From contig NZ_CP094326.1 of assembly GCF_022760175.1 (NCBI RefSeq), positions 3,956,804-4,020,803 on the forward strand: DNA of 64,000 bases, given 5' to 3'. The translations under genes and the position numbers were made by a program. A model generated the notes under the pieces. That model did not search any database. It was not told where the DNA came from and saw only the letters and a program-made list of their open reading frames with translations. Of this stretch, positions 42,697-51,755 are shown one piece after another. Within the stretch, counting starts at the first letter, position 1, and every line of letters starts with the position of its first letter. The DNA comes from Zhouia spongiae. Lineage in GTDB: Bacteria > Bacteroidota > Bacteroidia > Flavobacteriales > Flavobacteriaceae.

Positions 42697-43707
42697 ATGG
42701 ATATTCAACTAAAAAAATACGTTTTAGAACTAAAACACACATTCAGTATTTCCAGAGAATCTTACGATTTTCAGGATAGTCTGATCGTTTGCTTAAGCCT
42801 GGATGGTAAAACCGGATATGGGGAAGCGACATCCAATCCTTATTATCAAATTACGACTGAGAAGATGATCTCTGAAATTAACGACATCGCAGATGAGCTT
42901 AAAAATTATACTTTTACTTCTCCTGAGGATCTATATTCATGGCTCACTTTAAAAAACATCTCCAACTTTTCTAAGTGTGCCATCGATCTGGCTGCCCATG
43001 ATCTGTACGGTAAGTTACTAAACCAACCTTTATATAAAATCTGGAATACCGACATAGGTCATTATCCGGTTACCAGCTATACCATCGGGATAGCTTCTGT
43101 AGAAAAAATGATAGAAAAGCTGGAAGCATTTCCATGGCCGATCTATAAAATTAAATTGGGAACTGACCGGGATATCGAAATTATCAGGAGGCTAAGAGCA
43201 CATTCAAATGCTATTTTCAGGGTCGATGCCAATTGCGCCTGGGCCCCCGGTGAAACTGTTAAAAATTCATTTATTTTAAAAGAACTGGGCGTAGAATTCA
43301 TAGAGCAACCGCTGAAAGCCGATAATTGGGAGGGCTATAAGACTGTTTATAAAGAAAGTGCCTTGCCTGTAATAGCCGATGAAAGCTGTATTATTGCGTC
43401 GGATGTCGAAAAATGCCTTGGTTATTTTAACGGTATCAATATCAAGCTTACCAAATGCGGAGGACTCACCCCGGCATTACAAATGATCAAAACAGCCAAA
43501 AAATCAGGTTTAAAGACAATGGTCGGATGTATGACCGAATCAACAGTCGGCATTTCTGCCATAGCACAATTACTTCCCCAACTTGATTATGTAGATATGG
43601 ATGGCGCCATGTTGCTTAAAAAAGACATTGCTCAAGGGGTCAGAATCGAAGCTAAAGGAAAAGTGATTTTTCCGGAATTGGGAGGTAGCGGTATAACTCT
43701 AAATTAA
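42697..43707 (+). CDS. Dipeptide epimerase (L-Ala-D/L-Glu epimerase type, enolase superfamily)
   Basis: A 336-residue enolase-superfamily enzyme. The catalytic Lys motif IYKIKLG (KxK), metal ligands in RVDANCAW, EFIEQPL and IADES, and the second base NIKLTKCGG are all present, as in muconate-lactonizing/dipeptide-epimerase members. It probably epimerises L-Ala-D-Glu released from peptidoglycan so the peptide can be degraded. It abuts the next gene with no gap. A near-consensus -7 element (TATATTTA) is at 42655-42662. Confidence 0.88.
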   Translation: MDIQLKKYVLELKHTFSISRESYDFQDSLIVCLSLDGKTGYGEATSNPYYQITTEKMISEINDIADELKNYTFTSPEDLYSWLTLKNISNFSKCAIDLAAHDLYGKLLNQPLYKIWNTDIGHYPVTSYTIGIASVEKMIEKLEAFPWPIYKIKLGTDRDIEIIRRLRAHSNAIFRVDANCAWAPGETVKNSFILKELGVEFIEQPLKADNWEGYKTVYKESALPVIADESCIIASDVEKCLGYFNGINIKLTKCGGLTPALQMIKTAKKSGLKTMVGCMTESTVGISAIAQLLPQLDYVDMDGAMLLKKDIAQGVRIEAKGKVIFPELGGSGITLN

Positions 43708-44751
43708 ATGATCACATTAAATAAATTTCCAGGAAGAGCTTTTACAAGCCGGAAAGCCGAATACTTGTATTTTGGCGGTACTGCTTATCTAGGATTACAA
43801 ACCTATAAGCCTTTTCAAAAATTACTGATCAGGAACCTTAAAAAATATGGTTCTAACTACAGTTCTTCAAGAATATCAAATGTACAGCTGGATGTGTATG
43901 CAAAAGCTGAAAGTTATTTATCCAAACAAACAGGCTGCGAATCATCTGTCTGTCTAACATCCGGATTTATTGCCTCACAACTAACCTCTTTGGCTTTTAA
44001 TGGTCCCGGCTATAAGAAGTTCTATGCCCCCGACACCCATGCTTCGCTACATACCGCTACCATCGACAACGAATTTACTTATGAAGCCCTTCACAACAAT
44101 ATAAAAGCACACCTCCGTAAAAACAACAAACAAATTCCGGTATTGTTTATGGATACTGTTAACTTCAACGGTTTTCATTACCCGAATTTTAACTGGCTGG
44201 GCCAATTGCCTTTAAACGACATTATCATAGTAGCTGATGATTCTCATGGTTTTGGTGTCGTTGGAAACGGAGGCTCCGGATGTTATGAAAATCTGGTCTC
44301 TTTTGAAGCAAAAGAATTAATAGTTTGCGGTTCTTTAGGGAAAGGTTTTGGCATTCAGGCCGGCACCATCCTGGGCAAAAAGGATATCATCAAAAAAATT
44401 AAAAACACTTCATTCTATGGAAGTGCCGGTCCTCCGGCTCCATTGTATATGTCAACACTCATTGAGGCCGAGAACATTTACCGGAAACGGCTGTTAAAAT
44501 TAAGACGGAATATCAATTTGTTTTTTGATCTGGTTCATCACAAGCAAAGGTTCAATTATATGTCCGGGCATCCGGTATTCAGCTATTCAGACCCCCGTTT
44601 GACCAAACATCTGGAAAAAAATAAAATTATTGGCACCAGTTTTCATTATCCAAATAGTAACGGCTCTCTGATCAGCAAGATCGTTCTTAGCGCTCATCAT
44701 AAAAAAAAGGATATCGAATTGTTAGCCAAACACATCAATACACTTTCATAA
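43708..44751 (+). CDS. PLP-dependent aminotransferase class I/II, AONS-like
   Basis: A 347-residue fold-type I PLP enzyme. Features: YLGLQTYKPFQK and NYSSSRISNVQLDVYAKAE (alpha-oxoamine synthase-like N-terminus), the DDSHGFGVVGNGG segment with the cofactor Asp, and SLGKGFGIQAG with the Schiff-base Lys. It is shorter than true 8-amino-7-oxononanoate synthase. The ATG follows the stop of the dipeptide epimerase directly, so the pair is cotranscribed. A role in using murein-derived amino acids is likely from context but not shown by the sequence. Confidence 0.85.
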   Translation: MITLNKFPGRAFTSRKAEYLYFGGTAYLGLQTYKPFQKLLIRNLKKYGSNYSSSRISNVQLDVYAKAESYLSKQTGCESSVCLTSGFIASQLTSLAFNGPGYKKFYAPDTHASLHTATIDNEFTYEALHNNIKAHLRKNNKQIPVLFMDTVNFNGFHYPNFNWLGQLPLNDIIIVADDSHGFGVVGNGGSGCYENLVSFEAKELIVCGSLGKGFGIQAGTILGKKDIIKKIKNTSFYGSAGPPAPLYMSTLIEAENIYRKRLLKLRRNINLFFDLVHHKQRFNYMSGHPVFSYSDPRLTKHLEKNKIIGTSFHYPNSNGSLISKIVLSAHHKKKDIELLAKHINTLS

Positions 44752-44875
44752 TTACCGAATGTACTGACTCCTGCTCCTTCATATGAAAACACAGGAGATT
44801 TTTATTTCTACCAAGCCATACCGCAAGATTGTTCCTCTGGAATCCAAATTCCTTTGCTCTCTTTGCTATTCCTAT

Positions 44876-44916
44876 CAAAATAAAAGCCATCTTAATGATT
44901 ATCATCAAGATGGCTT
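44876..44916 (-). terminator. Terminator of trxB
   Basis: On the minus strand a perfect 10-bp stem AAGCCATCTT / AAGATGGCTT with a 13-nt loop, followed by TTTATTTTG, 28 bases past the trxB stop. Confidence 0.75.
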
Positions 44917-44944
44917 CCGTAATATTTACAAAAAGGAAACTCTG

Positions 44945-45913
44945 CTATCCTTCTACTTCTTCATAAGACTCTTTGGCTGCCAGGTACCTTTCGGCATCTA
45001 AAGCTGCCATACAACCTGTACCTGCTGCGGTTACAGCCTGTCTGTATACGTGGTCAGCCGCATCACCGGAAACGAAAACCCCTTCTACATTGGTTTTAGC
45101 CGTACCAGGAACATTTACGATATACCCTGTTTTGTCTAATTCTATATAGTCTTTGAATATATCTGTATTTGGCTTATGCCCGATAGCTACAAAGAAACCT
45201 GTAGCCGGCAAGTCACGGGTTTCGCCAGTAACATTGTTTTTAACCCTCACACCTGTTACTACCTGACCATCACCCAGTACTTCTTCGGTTTCAGTATTAA
45301 ACAATATATCTATATTTTCCGTATTACGAACTCTTGCTTCCATTATTTTTGAAGCCCTGAATTCGTCTCTTCTTACGAGCATGGTTACCTTCTTACATAG
45401 TTTAGACAAGTAGTGAGCTTCTTCACAAGCTGAATCTCCTGCTCCTACAATAACAACCTCCTGGTTTCTATAGAAAAAGCCGTCACATACGGCACAAGCA
45501 GACACCCCTCCTCCTAATTGAAGGTATTTTTGTTCAGAAGGTAATCCCAGGTATTTTGCCGATGCTCCTGTAGAAATTATAACAGTATCACAATGAATCT
45601 CTTTGGTTTCATTTACCCATACTTTGTGTATCGGCCCTGAAAAGTCAACCCTGGTAATCCAACCATCCCTGACGTCTGTCTCGAAACGCTCGGCTTGCTT
45701 TCTTAACTCAACCATCATTTCCGGTCCGGTTATACCTTCAGGATACCCCGGGAAATTTTCAACCTCATTGGTCGTTGTTAACTGACCTCCCGGTTGAGAA
45801 CCTTGATATAAAACTGGTGACATATTAGCTCTGGCTGCATAAATAGCGGCAGTATAGCCCGCAGGGCCGGAACCTATGATAAGACATTTAACTCTTTCTA
45901 TTGAATCAGACAT
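44945..45913 (-). CDS. trxB: Thioredoxin-disulfide reductase
   Basis: A 322-residue NADPH-dependent flavoenzyme that keeps thioredoxin reduced. FAD motif IIGSGPAGYTAAIYAARA, redox CxxC in SACAVCDGFFY (Cys140/Cys143), NADPH motif VVIVGAGDSACEEAHYL, and the C-terminal GVFVSGDAADHVYRQAVTAAGTG are all standard. Monocistronic, with an exact -7 element at 45939-45946 and a terminator at 44876. Confidence 0.95.
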   Translation of the reverse strand: MSDSIERVKCLIIGSGPAGYTAAIYAARANMSPVLYQGSQPGGQLTTTNEVENFPGYPEGITGPEMMVELRKQAERFETDVRDGWITRVDFSGPIHKVWVNETKEIHCDTVIISTGASAKYLGLPSEQKYLQLGGGVSACAVCDGFFYRNQEVVIVGAGDSACEEAHYLSKLCKKVTMLVRRDEFRASKIMEARVRNTENIDILFNTETEEVLGDGQVVTGVRVKNNVTGETRDLPATGFFVAIGHKPNTDIFKDYIELDKTGYIVNVPGTAKTNVEGVFVSGDAADHVYRQAVTAAGTGCMAALDAERYLAAKESYEEVEG

Positions 45914-45938
45914 AATTTAAATAGTTTGTTATCACGGG

Positions 45939-45946
45939 CAAAAGTA
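45939..45946 (-). promoter_or_regulatory. Bacteroidetes -7 element for trxB
   Basis: TACTTTTG on the minus strand matches TAnnTTTG, 26 bases upstream of the trxB start codon. Confidence 0.45.
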
Positions 45947-46114
45947 ACTTTTTGGTTGGTATACAGATGTTAAAAGTTATTAAAAGTTGTTATCCTACCA
46001 TCGAAAACAACAATCAAATTAATAATTGAAAGGGAGAAAATATATAGATTAAACAAAAAATCCGTAAATTTAAGAGAACAACTTTCTGCAAATCAACAAT
46101 AACAATACATCACT

Positions 46115-46564
46115 ATGAAAAAATTTATAATCCCCTTTATGGCTTTAAGTGCCCTGATCCTGATAAGTGCTAAAGGTCACAAACAACAGCCGGATAGCCT
46201 CACACTGGAAGGTGCCTGGGAATTAGTCAGTTTCTATAATTATGGCACAGATAACCAAATTACAGATACAATACCAACTGCGGATGGTTACAGGCAAATA
46301 AAAATGTACCAGGCGGGAAAAGTAATGTGGACCCGTTATGTTCCTAAAGATTCCGTAGAGTGGTTCGGATACGGATCATATACAAACACTCCTGACCAGC
46401 TGATTGAAACTCTGGAGTATGGTTCAAATTCAATGATGAGGATTATTGATACCCTCAGGGTTTTTAAATTTGAACTTTTGCTTGGCGAAGAGCATTTCAC
46501 CCAGATAACTGTAGACGATGAAGGCCAGCGCGTATTTTCAGAAAACTATAAGCGATTACACTAA
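46115..46564 (+). CDS. Exported lipocalin-like protein, function unknown
   Basis: A 149-residue protein with a signal peptide (MKKFIIPFMALSALILISAKG). The body starts LTLEGAWELVSFYNYG and continues with alternating strands (YRQIKMYQAGKVMWTRYVP, WFGYGSYTNTPDQLIETLEYG, FKFELLLGEEHFTQI), the pattern of small lipocalin-like domains in Bacteroidetes exported proteins. No ligand can be predicted. A one-mismatch -7 element (TAAATTTA) is at 46075-46082. Confidence 0.75.
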   Translation: MKKFIIPFMALSALILISAKGHKQQPDSLTLEGAWELVSFYNYGTDNQITDTIPTADGYRQIKMYQAGKVMWTRYVPKDSVEWFGYGSYTNTPDQLIETLEYGSNSMMRIIDTLRVFKFELLLGEEHFTQITVDDEGQRVFSENYKRLH

Positions 46565-46572
46565 ATGAACCA

Positions 46573-46602
46573 AAAAAACCGGGATAAGCTTTTACTTATC
46601 CC
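46573..46602 (-). terminator. Terminator between convergent genes, mainly minus strand
   Basis: Stem GGGATAAG / CTTATCCC with a 6-nt loop. On the minus strand it is followed by GGTTTTTTTGG, 12 bases past the stop of the Gfo/Idh/MocA gene. Confidence 0.7.
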
Positions 46603-46614
46603 AAAAGAATTCTT

Positions 46615-47952
46615 TTATATCACTTTTGTTTTCCCCGGAGTAGGAATTTCGTAAGAACCATTAGCCAGAGGTTTTACCGGCGGTTCTGATTTCCAGTTCA
46701 GGTTTTCCGGAATTAACGCTAGATCTGACTTTATAGCTTCATCCCACGTAATTACTTTTCCAGAATAGGTTGCCATTCGTCCAATAATAGCAGTCATCGT
46801 GCTTTTAGCGCCGTGTTCGGCATCAGCGATGACTCCTCCTTTCCTGATCGATTCAAATAACCTGTTATGCTCCTGCTGGTAAGGGTTCGGGTCATTAAAC
46901 CCAACATATTTATAAACTTCCTTTCCATCGAGGCCTTTGATGTAAGTAGCTCCTGCATCGTTAGTTTCAATGAATCCTTTAGTCCCCTGAAACACCTCAC
47001 CCACTTTGTACATGGTACCAGGTTGATGACGACATTGACTTGAAACGACGGCTCCGTTTGCATATTTAAACTCAACAAAATGATGGTCAAAGATTTCTCC
47101 GTGATCTTTCCCTGTTCTCACTTGTCGTCCTCCCATACCCTGAGCAGATACCGGATAATCGCCAACAAACCAATTTGCGATATCAATATTATGGATATGT
47201 TGTTCCAGGATATGATCACCGCACAACCAATTGAAATAATACCAATTCCTCATCTGGTATTCCAATTCCGATTGTTCCGGCTGTCGCTTTCTGACCCATA
47301 CGCCTCCACCATTCCAATACACCTGACCCGATACAATTTGTCCAACAGCACCCTGGTCTATCTTGTTTGCCATGTCGATATAGTTGTTTTGGTACCTGCG
47401 TTGGAGCCCTACCACGACATTCAGCTTTTTCTCTTTAGCCAACCTGGCCATTTCTAATACTTTCCGGACCCCCGGAACATCTGTTGCCACCGGTTTTTCC
47501 ATAAAGACGTGTTTTCCGGTTTTTATTGCATACTCAAAATGCTGAGGCCTAAACCCCGGTGGGGTCGTTAAAATAACCACATCGGCCAAGTCCATAGCTT
47601 TCCGGGCTGCATCAAACCCGACAAACTGATTTTTGTCTTTTACTTTGACCTTTTTTGTTCCTTCAAACTCTTTTAATAAATTTTTCAAACTCGATTGCAG
47701 CCTATCTTCAAAAGCATCGGCCATAGCTACCAACTCTACATTCTCATCTGCTTTCAGAGCCTGAGCTGCAGCCCCGGTGCCTCTTCCTCCGCAACCAATA
47801 AGGGCCAGCTTTAGCTTCTTATCATTGAGTACATTCACCATTCCCTGCATTTGTGAAATGGGCAACATCATCCCTCCTACAAGAAGTGAAGTACTTTTAC
47901 AAAAATTCCTTCTGGATTGTGCTTTTTTAGCTGATTCATTAAAATCGTTCAT
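46615..47952 (-). CDS. Gfo/Idh/MocA family oxidoreductase, Tat-exported
   Basis: A 445-residue NAD(P)-dependent sugar oxidoreductase family member. The N-terminus carries a twin-arginine signal (QSRRNFCKSTSLLVGGMML), so the folded enzyme with cofactor is exported. The Rossmann motif is ALIGCGGRGTGAA, the catalytic EKP motif is HVFMEKPVATD, and HILEQHIHNIDIANWF provides the active-site His. Start at ATG 47952; an upstream start would put 15 charged residues before the signal. It lies 20 bases after the SUMF1-like gene. The substrate, probably a sugar or cyclitol, is unknown. Confidence 0.9.
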   Translation of the reverse strand: MNDFNESAKKAQSRRNFCKSTSLLVGGMMLPISQMQGMVNVLNDKKLKLALIGCGGRGTGAAAQALKADENVELVAMADAFEDRLQSSLKNLLKEFEGTKKVKVKDKNQFVGFDAARKAMDLADVVILTTPPGFRPQHFEYAIKTGKHVFMEKPVATDVPGVRKVLEMARLAKEKKLNVVVGLQRRYQNNYIDMANKIDQGAVGQIVSGQVYWNGGGVWVRKRQPEQSELEYQMRNWYYFNWLCGDHILEQHIHNIDIANWFVGDYPVSAQGMGGRQVRTGKDHGEIFDHHFVEFKYANGAVVSSQCRHQPGTMYKVGEVFQGTKGFIETNDAGATYIKGLDGKEVYKYVGFNDPNPYQQEHNRLFESIRKGGVIADAEHGAKSTMTAIIGRMATYSGKVITWDEAIKSDLALIPENLNWKSEPPVKPLANGSYEIPTPGKTKVI

Positions 47953-47972
47953 AATTTTATTTTTTGATCTAT

Positions 47973-48956
47973 TTATTCTATCTCTTTTGGTCCCCAATAC
48001 TTTTCGTATTCACTTTGATCAGGAGGCGTTAGTACTCTCACAATCCTAAACCCTACAAAAGGGGCATCCGTATGCCACCATTTGCTTTTTGGAAATTGAG
48101 GATCCCTTCTTTTCCAATCCGGGGTGGAAGGTAACCGCATTGCACTGCGAAGTTGTTTTCTGTCATCTATCCAGGATCCTCCGCGTACAACTGTCGGATA
48201 TTCGCTTTCGGGAAAGACAACGGGGTTTTCACGATTCTTCTTCTTCCTTTTTTTATAAGCATCTTCCTGATAGCCGTCCAAAACCAATTCTGCTACATTG
48301 CCATGCATATCATACAGCCCCCACGCATTCGGTTTCTTTTCGCCGACCTTATGGTAAGTGCCATTACTATTTTCCTTATACCAGGCATGGTCTCCTATGC
48401 TTTCTGCTGTTTCAAAAGAATATTCTGTTTCCGATCCTGCCCGGCATGCATATTCCCATTCAGCTTCTGTAGGCAACCTGTAAAAATGTCCTGTCTTGGC
48501 TGAGAGCCATTCACAAAATTTAGACGCAGCCAGATGCGTCACGTTTACAATAGGCAGTCCAGAACCTGTACCCATACCTAAACTCATATCAACATAAGGG
48601 ATGGTTGCCCCGGAAATAGCATCTGCCTCAAGTGTCACTTCATTTCCTTTGGATTTGTTTTCTTCTCCGTCAATTTCCCTGTTTAAATAGAGATAAAACA
48701 GCTCCCAGGTTATTTCATATTTGGACATCCAGAACGGAGATATTTTCACCTCGCCGGCAGGAAACTCATCTGAATTGGCATTATTATCCGAATCTTTACT
48801 CCCCATGGCAAAGTTTCCTTCAGGTATAGAAATCATTTCTATCGTTAAATCAGATCCTGCTATGCTCTGAGTATAATTTTCGCTTTTTTGTCCTATGGAT
48901 AAATTAGCTAGTAAAAAAGTTATTAATATTAAAGATGAGTTTTTAGATATTTTCAT
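47973..48956 (-). CDS. SUMF1/FGE-fold exported protein without formylglycine-forming cysteines
   Basis: A 327-residue exported protein (signal ends LSIG). The sulfatase-modifying-factor fold is clear: MISIPEGNFAMGSKD, FWMSKYEITWELF, LPTEAEWEYACRAGSE, YDMHGNVAELVLDG, VVRGGSWIDDRKQLRSAMR and FVGFRIVR. The two copper-binding cysteines of true formylglycine-generating enzymes, expected just after RGGS, are absent (RGGSWIDDRKQ), so FGE activity is unlikely. It is cotranscribed with the Tat-exported oxidoreductase. Role unknown. Confidence 0.85.
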   Translation of the reverse strand: MKISKNSSLILITFLLANLSIGQKSENYTQSIAGSDLTIEMISIPEGNFAMGSKDSDNNANSDEFPAGEVKISPFWMSKYEITWELFYLYLNREIDGEENKSKGNEVTLEADAISGATIPYVDMSLGMGTGSGLPIVNVTHLAASKFCEWLSAKTGHFYRLPTEAEWEYACRAGSETEYSFETAESIGDHAWYKENSNGTYHKVGEKKPNAWGLYDMHGNVAELVLDGYQEDAYKKRKKKNRENPVVFPESEYPTVVRGGSWIDDRKQLRSAMRLPSTPDWKRRDPQFPKSKWWHTDAPFVGFRIVRVLTPPDQSEYEKYWGPKEIE

Positions 48957-49064
48957 TTAGAATTCTTTATTTTAAAACCTGTTCTAAAATGCATCTTTTT
49001 TATTAAAAAAGCAACAAATCAAAAGAATATAACATATTATAGAAATAAAAGAAAAGAAAATCTA

Positions 49065-50447
49065 TTATGATTCTAGATTTACTGTTAATACCTCATAAAG
49101 GCGAGGGATGTAAACATTGAAATTGTATTTTTCCTGAATTTCCTTTTTAAACTGTTCTATTACCTGTGCTTCTCCGTGGACCAGGTAAATGGTTTCCGGA
49201 TTTTTTTTAAGACCTGATAACCAGCCTGATAACTCCTCCCGGTCGGCATGAGCTGATAATGATGATATGTACTCTATACGTGCATTTACAGCATAGTTCC
49301 TTCCAAAAAACCTGAGTTCTTTTTTACGATCCAGCAAATCCCGCCCCCTTGTTCCTTCTGCCTGGTATCCTACCAGTAAAACTGTAGTACCTTCTTTACC
49401 TATCAGTTGTTGCAAATACGTTAATACGCGTCCTCCGGTAACCATTCCGCTTCCTGCGATAACTATTTTAGGCCGGTTGCTGTCTATGATTTCCCAGGTC
49501 TCCCTGTAAGATGAGACTATCCGTACATGATTAATCATTGCCTTAAATTCGTCAACATCTATTTTGTGCCATGTACCGTATGTAAGAAATACATCCAAGA
49601 CACGATCTCCCATAGGGCTGTCGATAATAATCGGAATATCGGGTATTTTGTTTTTTTTATAAAGTCTCCATAATATTATTAGTAGCGTTTGAGCCCGTTC
49701 GACAGCAAAACTGGGGATGATTAAATTTCCTCTTCGGTAAATCGTATCATTAATAATTTTCACCAATTGATCTTCTACATTTTCTTGAGGATGTGAACGA
49801 TCACCATAGGTAGATTCTAAAAAAAGATAGTCTGCCTTTTCAGGTTTATCAGGTTCATAAAGTAAAACATCTTGTTTTCTGCCTATATCACCAGAGAAAA
49901 CAAAACTTTTTCCGCAGATATCTATTTCTATAAAAGTGGCCCCAAGAATATGACCATTATATCTGAATCGGGCAGATATCTTTCGCGACAAAGCAATCCA
50001 TTCATCTTTACACTGCACATCAAAAAGACTAAGCGTGGCAGTTACATCTTCGAGGGTATACAATGGCAGCGCAGGATTATGTTTCGAATACCCCTCTTCA
50101 TTGGCCTTTTTGGCTTCCTCCTCCTGAATTTTAGCACTGTCTTCAAGAATTATTTTGGTAATGGCCAATGTTGGGGCTGTTCCTAAAATACGTCCTTTAA
50201 AACCCTGAGCCACCAATCTGGGCAAGTAACCTACATGATCTAGATGCCCATGCGTTATTAGTACATAATCTATCTGAGATGCTTCATATGGAAGGTGCTT
50301 CCAGTTCTCTTCTCTTAGGAGTTTTTCTCCCTGAAAAAAGCCACAGTCTACCATAAAAACGCAATCATCAGCCTCTAAAAGATATTTAGAACCTGTTACT
50401 GTTCCGGCGGCTCCGAGAAAATGGATTTTAACCTCTTTATTGCCCAT
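49065..50447 (-). CDS. MBL-fold beta-CASP RNase with C-terminal RMMBL domain
   Basis: A 460-residue metallo-beta-lactamase of the beta-CASP group, related to CPSF73/archaeal FttA nucleases. Zinc motif THGHLDHVG lies near residue 65; further ligands are in NGHILGATFIEI and FSGDIG. The beta-CASP insert has FAVERAQTLLIILWRL, and motifs A-C continue through SGMVTGGRVL, YISSLSAHADREEL and YLVHGE. It should cleave RNA 5' to 3' or endonucleolytically. ATG 50447 shares a base with the stop of the upstream nuclease gene (TGATG); a TTG one codon earlier is also in frame. Confidence 0.9.
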   Translation of the reverse strand: MGNKEVKIHFLGAAGTVTGSKYLLEADDCVFMVDCGFFQGEKLLREENWKHLPYEASQIDYVLITHGHLDHVGYLPRLVAQGFKGRILGTAPTLAITKIILEDSAKIQEEEAKKANEEGYSKHNPALPLYTLEDVTATLSLFDVQCKDEWIALSRKISARFRYNGHILGATFIEIDICGKSFVFSGDIGRKQDVLLYEPDKPEKADYLFLESTYGDRSHPQENVEDQLVKIINDTIYRRGNLIIPSFAVERAQTLLIILWRLYKKNKIPDIPIIIDSPMGDRVLDVFLTYGTWHKIDVDEFKAMINHVRIVSSYRETWEIIDSNRPKIVIAGSGMVTGGRVLTYLQQLIGKEGTTVLLVGYQAEGTRGRDLLDRKKELRFFGRNYAVNARIEYISSLSAHADREELSGWLSGLKKNPETIYLVHGEAQVIEQFKKEIQEKYNFNVYIPRLYEVLTVNLES

Positions 50448-51283
50448 CAATTACACAGTTGTTTCATATCCGAAATAATACGATCTTTCCTTTCATCTGA
50501 TACGCCCATATGGTCTAACATAAACTCCTGTGTTATCAGATCGCGACACAAAACTATTCCATGTTCTAAAAGGAAATCTTTTTCTCTTCTGGATAAAAGC
50601 GTAGAACACGTAACCGGGTGCAGCCCCAGTCGATTGATCCTTTCCTTCAAACTATTGGCTGCCGGATAATCCCAGCTCATCAGGTACAAGCCTGCACATT
50701 CTCCGTACTGAATAGCATCTTTTGTAAAGCGGGTATTTGTTACTACCCATCCTTCTTTTAATCTTTTAGTATTATTTGAATTCCATTTGCGTTGTATGTC
50801 TTTGTATCTGGAATTTATGTATAATGGAATCTTAACATCACATTTATTTGATGGATCGGAATGAAATTTACACTCTACCATATATACTGAGTTATTTTTG
50901 TATGCTAAAACATCGACTTCATGATCTACACAGGCGCCCTCTACAATAGCCCCAATGGTACATTCGTACCCTGAATATTTAAGAATGTTCCCTATAAATT
51001 TTTCGAAAGGAAATCCGGTAGGGCCAAGTTCATATATAGCCTTTTTTAATTTATACTTCGAGGCATATACCGACCTGTTCTTTTTCAACATGGCATAAGC
51101 CCGGTTATAAATTTCCTCAGTGGTAATACCCGCATATAACTCATCACTCACAGTATCAACAATTGTAGAAATTAATTCATGTTCAGCCCCAGTATGTCTT
51201 AAAGAAGCCCTTAGTTTATCAAAAGAAAAACCCACTTCTTCTCCCGAACGTTTCAGTACTTTGAAGCTCTTTTCTTTTTCCAT
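50447..51283 (-). CDS. ATP-cone plus Mrr-like PD-(D/E)XK nuclease protein
   Basis: A 278-residue two-domain protein. Residues 1-90 form an ATP-cone (VLKRSGEEVGFSFDKLRASL, YAMLKKNRSVYASKYKLKKAI), a nucleotide-sensing module known from ribonucleotide reductase and NrdR. Residues 92-205 are an Mrr-like restriction-endonuclease fold: FEKFIGNILKYSGYE, then Asp124 in HEVDVLAY and Glu137-x-Lys139 in VECKFH. About 65 helical residues follow, with four Cys spread across the C-terminal half. No methylase or specificity gene is near. It lies between the eRF1-like gene (19-bp gap) and the beta-CASP gene (1-bp overlap). Confidence 0.85.
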   Translation of the reverse strand: MEKEKSFKVLKRSGEEVGFSFDKLRASLRHTGAEHELISTIVDTVSDELYAGITTEEIYNRAYAMLKKNRSVYASKYKLKKAIYELGPTGFPFEKFIGNILKYSGYECTIGAIVEGACVDHEVDVLAYKNNSVYMVECKFHSDPSNKCDVKIPLYINSRYKDIQRKWNSNNTKRLKEGWVVTNTRFTKDAIQYGECAGLYLMSWDYPAANSLKERINRLGLHPVTCSTLLSRREKDFLLEHGIVLCRDLITQEFMLDHMGVSDERKDRIISDMKQLCN

Positions 51284-51302
51284 GCTAAAAAATTGTATGG
51301 TT

Positions 51303-51710
51303 TTATGGCTTGTAATAATCTGTTATCAGAGCCATAAGCTGATTTTCGGTCATGCTGTCTGCTTTTTCAACTCCTCTTATTTTTGAAGCTAGCGATTTGT
51401 AGTGTAGCTCTATATATTTAGCTAATTTTAAATTTGTATCGGCTGGCCCAAACAGCGCTACCGCATCTGCATTTTGCAACTTACGCACTATCTCATCGAA
51501 GTATCTTTTTAGCTGGTGTTTTTCTCGTTCGGTATATTTACTGTCCTGAACTACATCTTGAGGCCCCCATTTGGTTTTTGATCGGGAACCACCTCCGGGA
51601 TGGTAATTTTCTACGTCTGAGTTAACGACTTCTACACTTTTATCTGCTCCGTTAATGGATACAACATACGCTTTCATTTTATCAATCCAAATTCCAATAT
51701 TCGTTGCCAT
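51303..51710 (-). CDS. eRF1 domain-3-like (baeRF / translational machinery) protein
   Basis: A 135-residue protein. NIGIWIDKMKAYVVSI at the N-terminus and YFDEIVRKLQNADAVALFGPADTNLKLAKYI in the second half match the L7Ae-like third domain of archaeal/eukaryotic release factor 1, as in bacterial proteins named translational machinery protein or host attachment protein. The middle (YHPGGGSRSKTKWGPQDVV) is a basic Gly-rich loop. ATG 51710 is preferred over an in-frame TTG at 51725. It begins the operon with its own exact -7 element at 51756. Role is inferred: binding to RNA or ribosome. Confidence 0.72.
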   Translation of the reverse strand: MATNIGIWIDKMKAYVVSINGADKSVEVVNSDVENYHPGGGSRSKTKWGPQDVVQDSKYTEREKHQLKRYFDEIVRKLQNADAVALFGPADTNLKLAKYIELHYKSLASKIRGVEKADSMTENQLMALITDYYKP

Positions 51711-51755
51711 AACTCCAATTTTCAAATGTTACTATTAAATTTAAAGGGCTGTCAT

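Noticed and set aside
44783-45001. 72-residue plus-strand frame upstream of trxB end
   Set aside because: It runs through the trxB terminator hairpin and into antisense of trxB; no family resemblance.
47777-48503. Several plus-strand frames of 90-127 residues
   Set aside because: Antisense to the Gfo/Idh/MocA and SUMF1-like genes, both with full motif sets.
50447-51283. Type IV (Mrr) restriction system
   Set aside because: The nuclease fold is Mrr-like, but the ATP-cone fusion and the operon with an RNase and an eRF1-like protein fit RNA or stress functions better; kept as an open alternative only.
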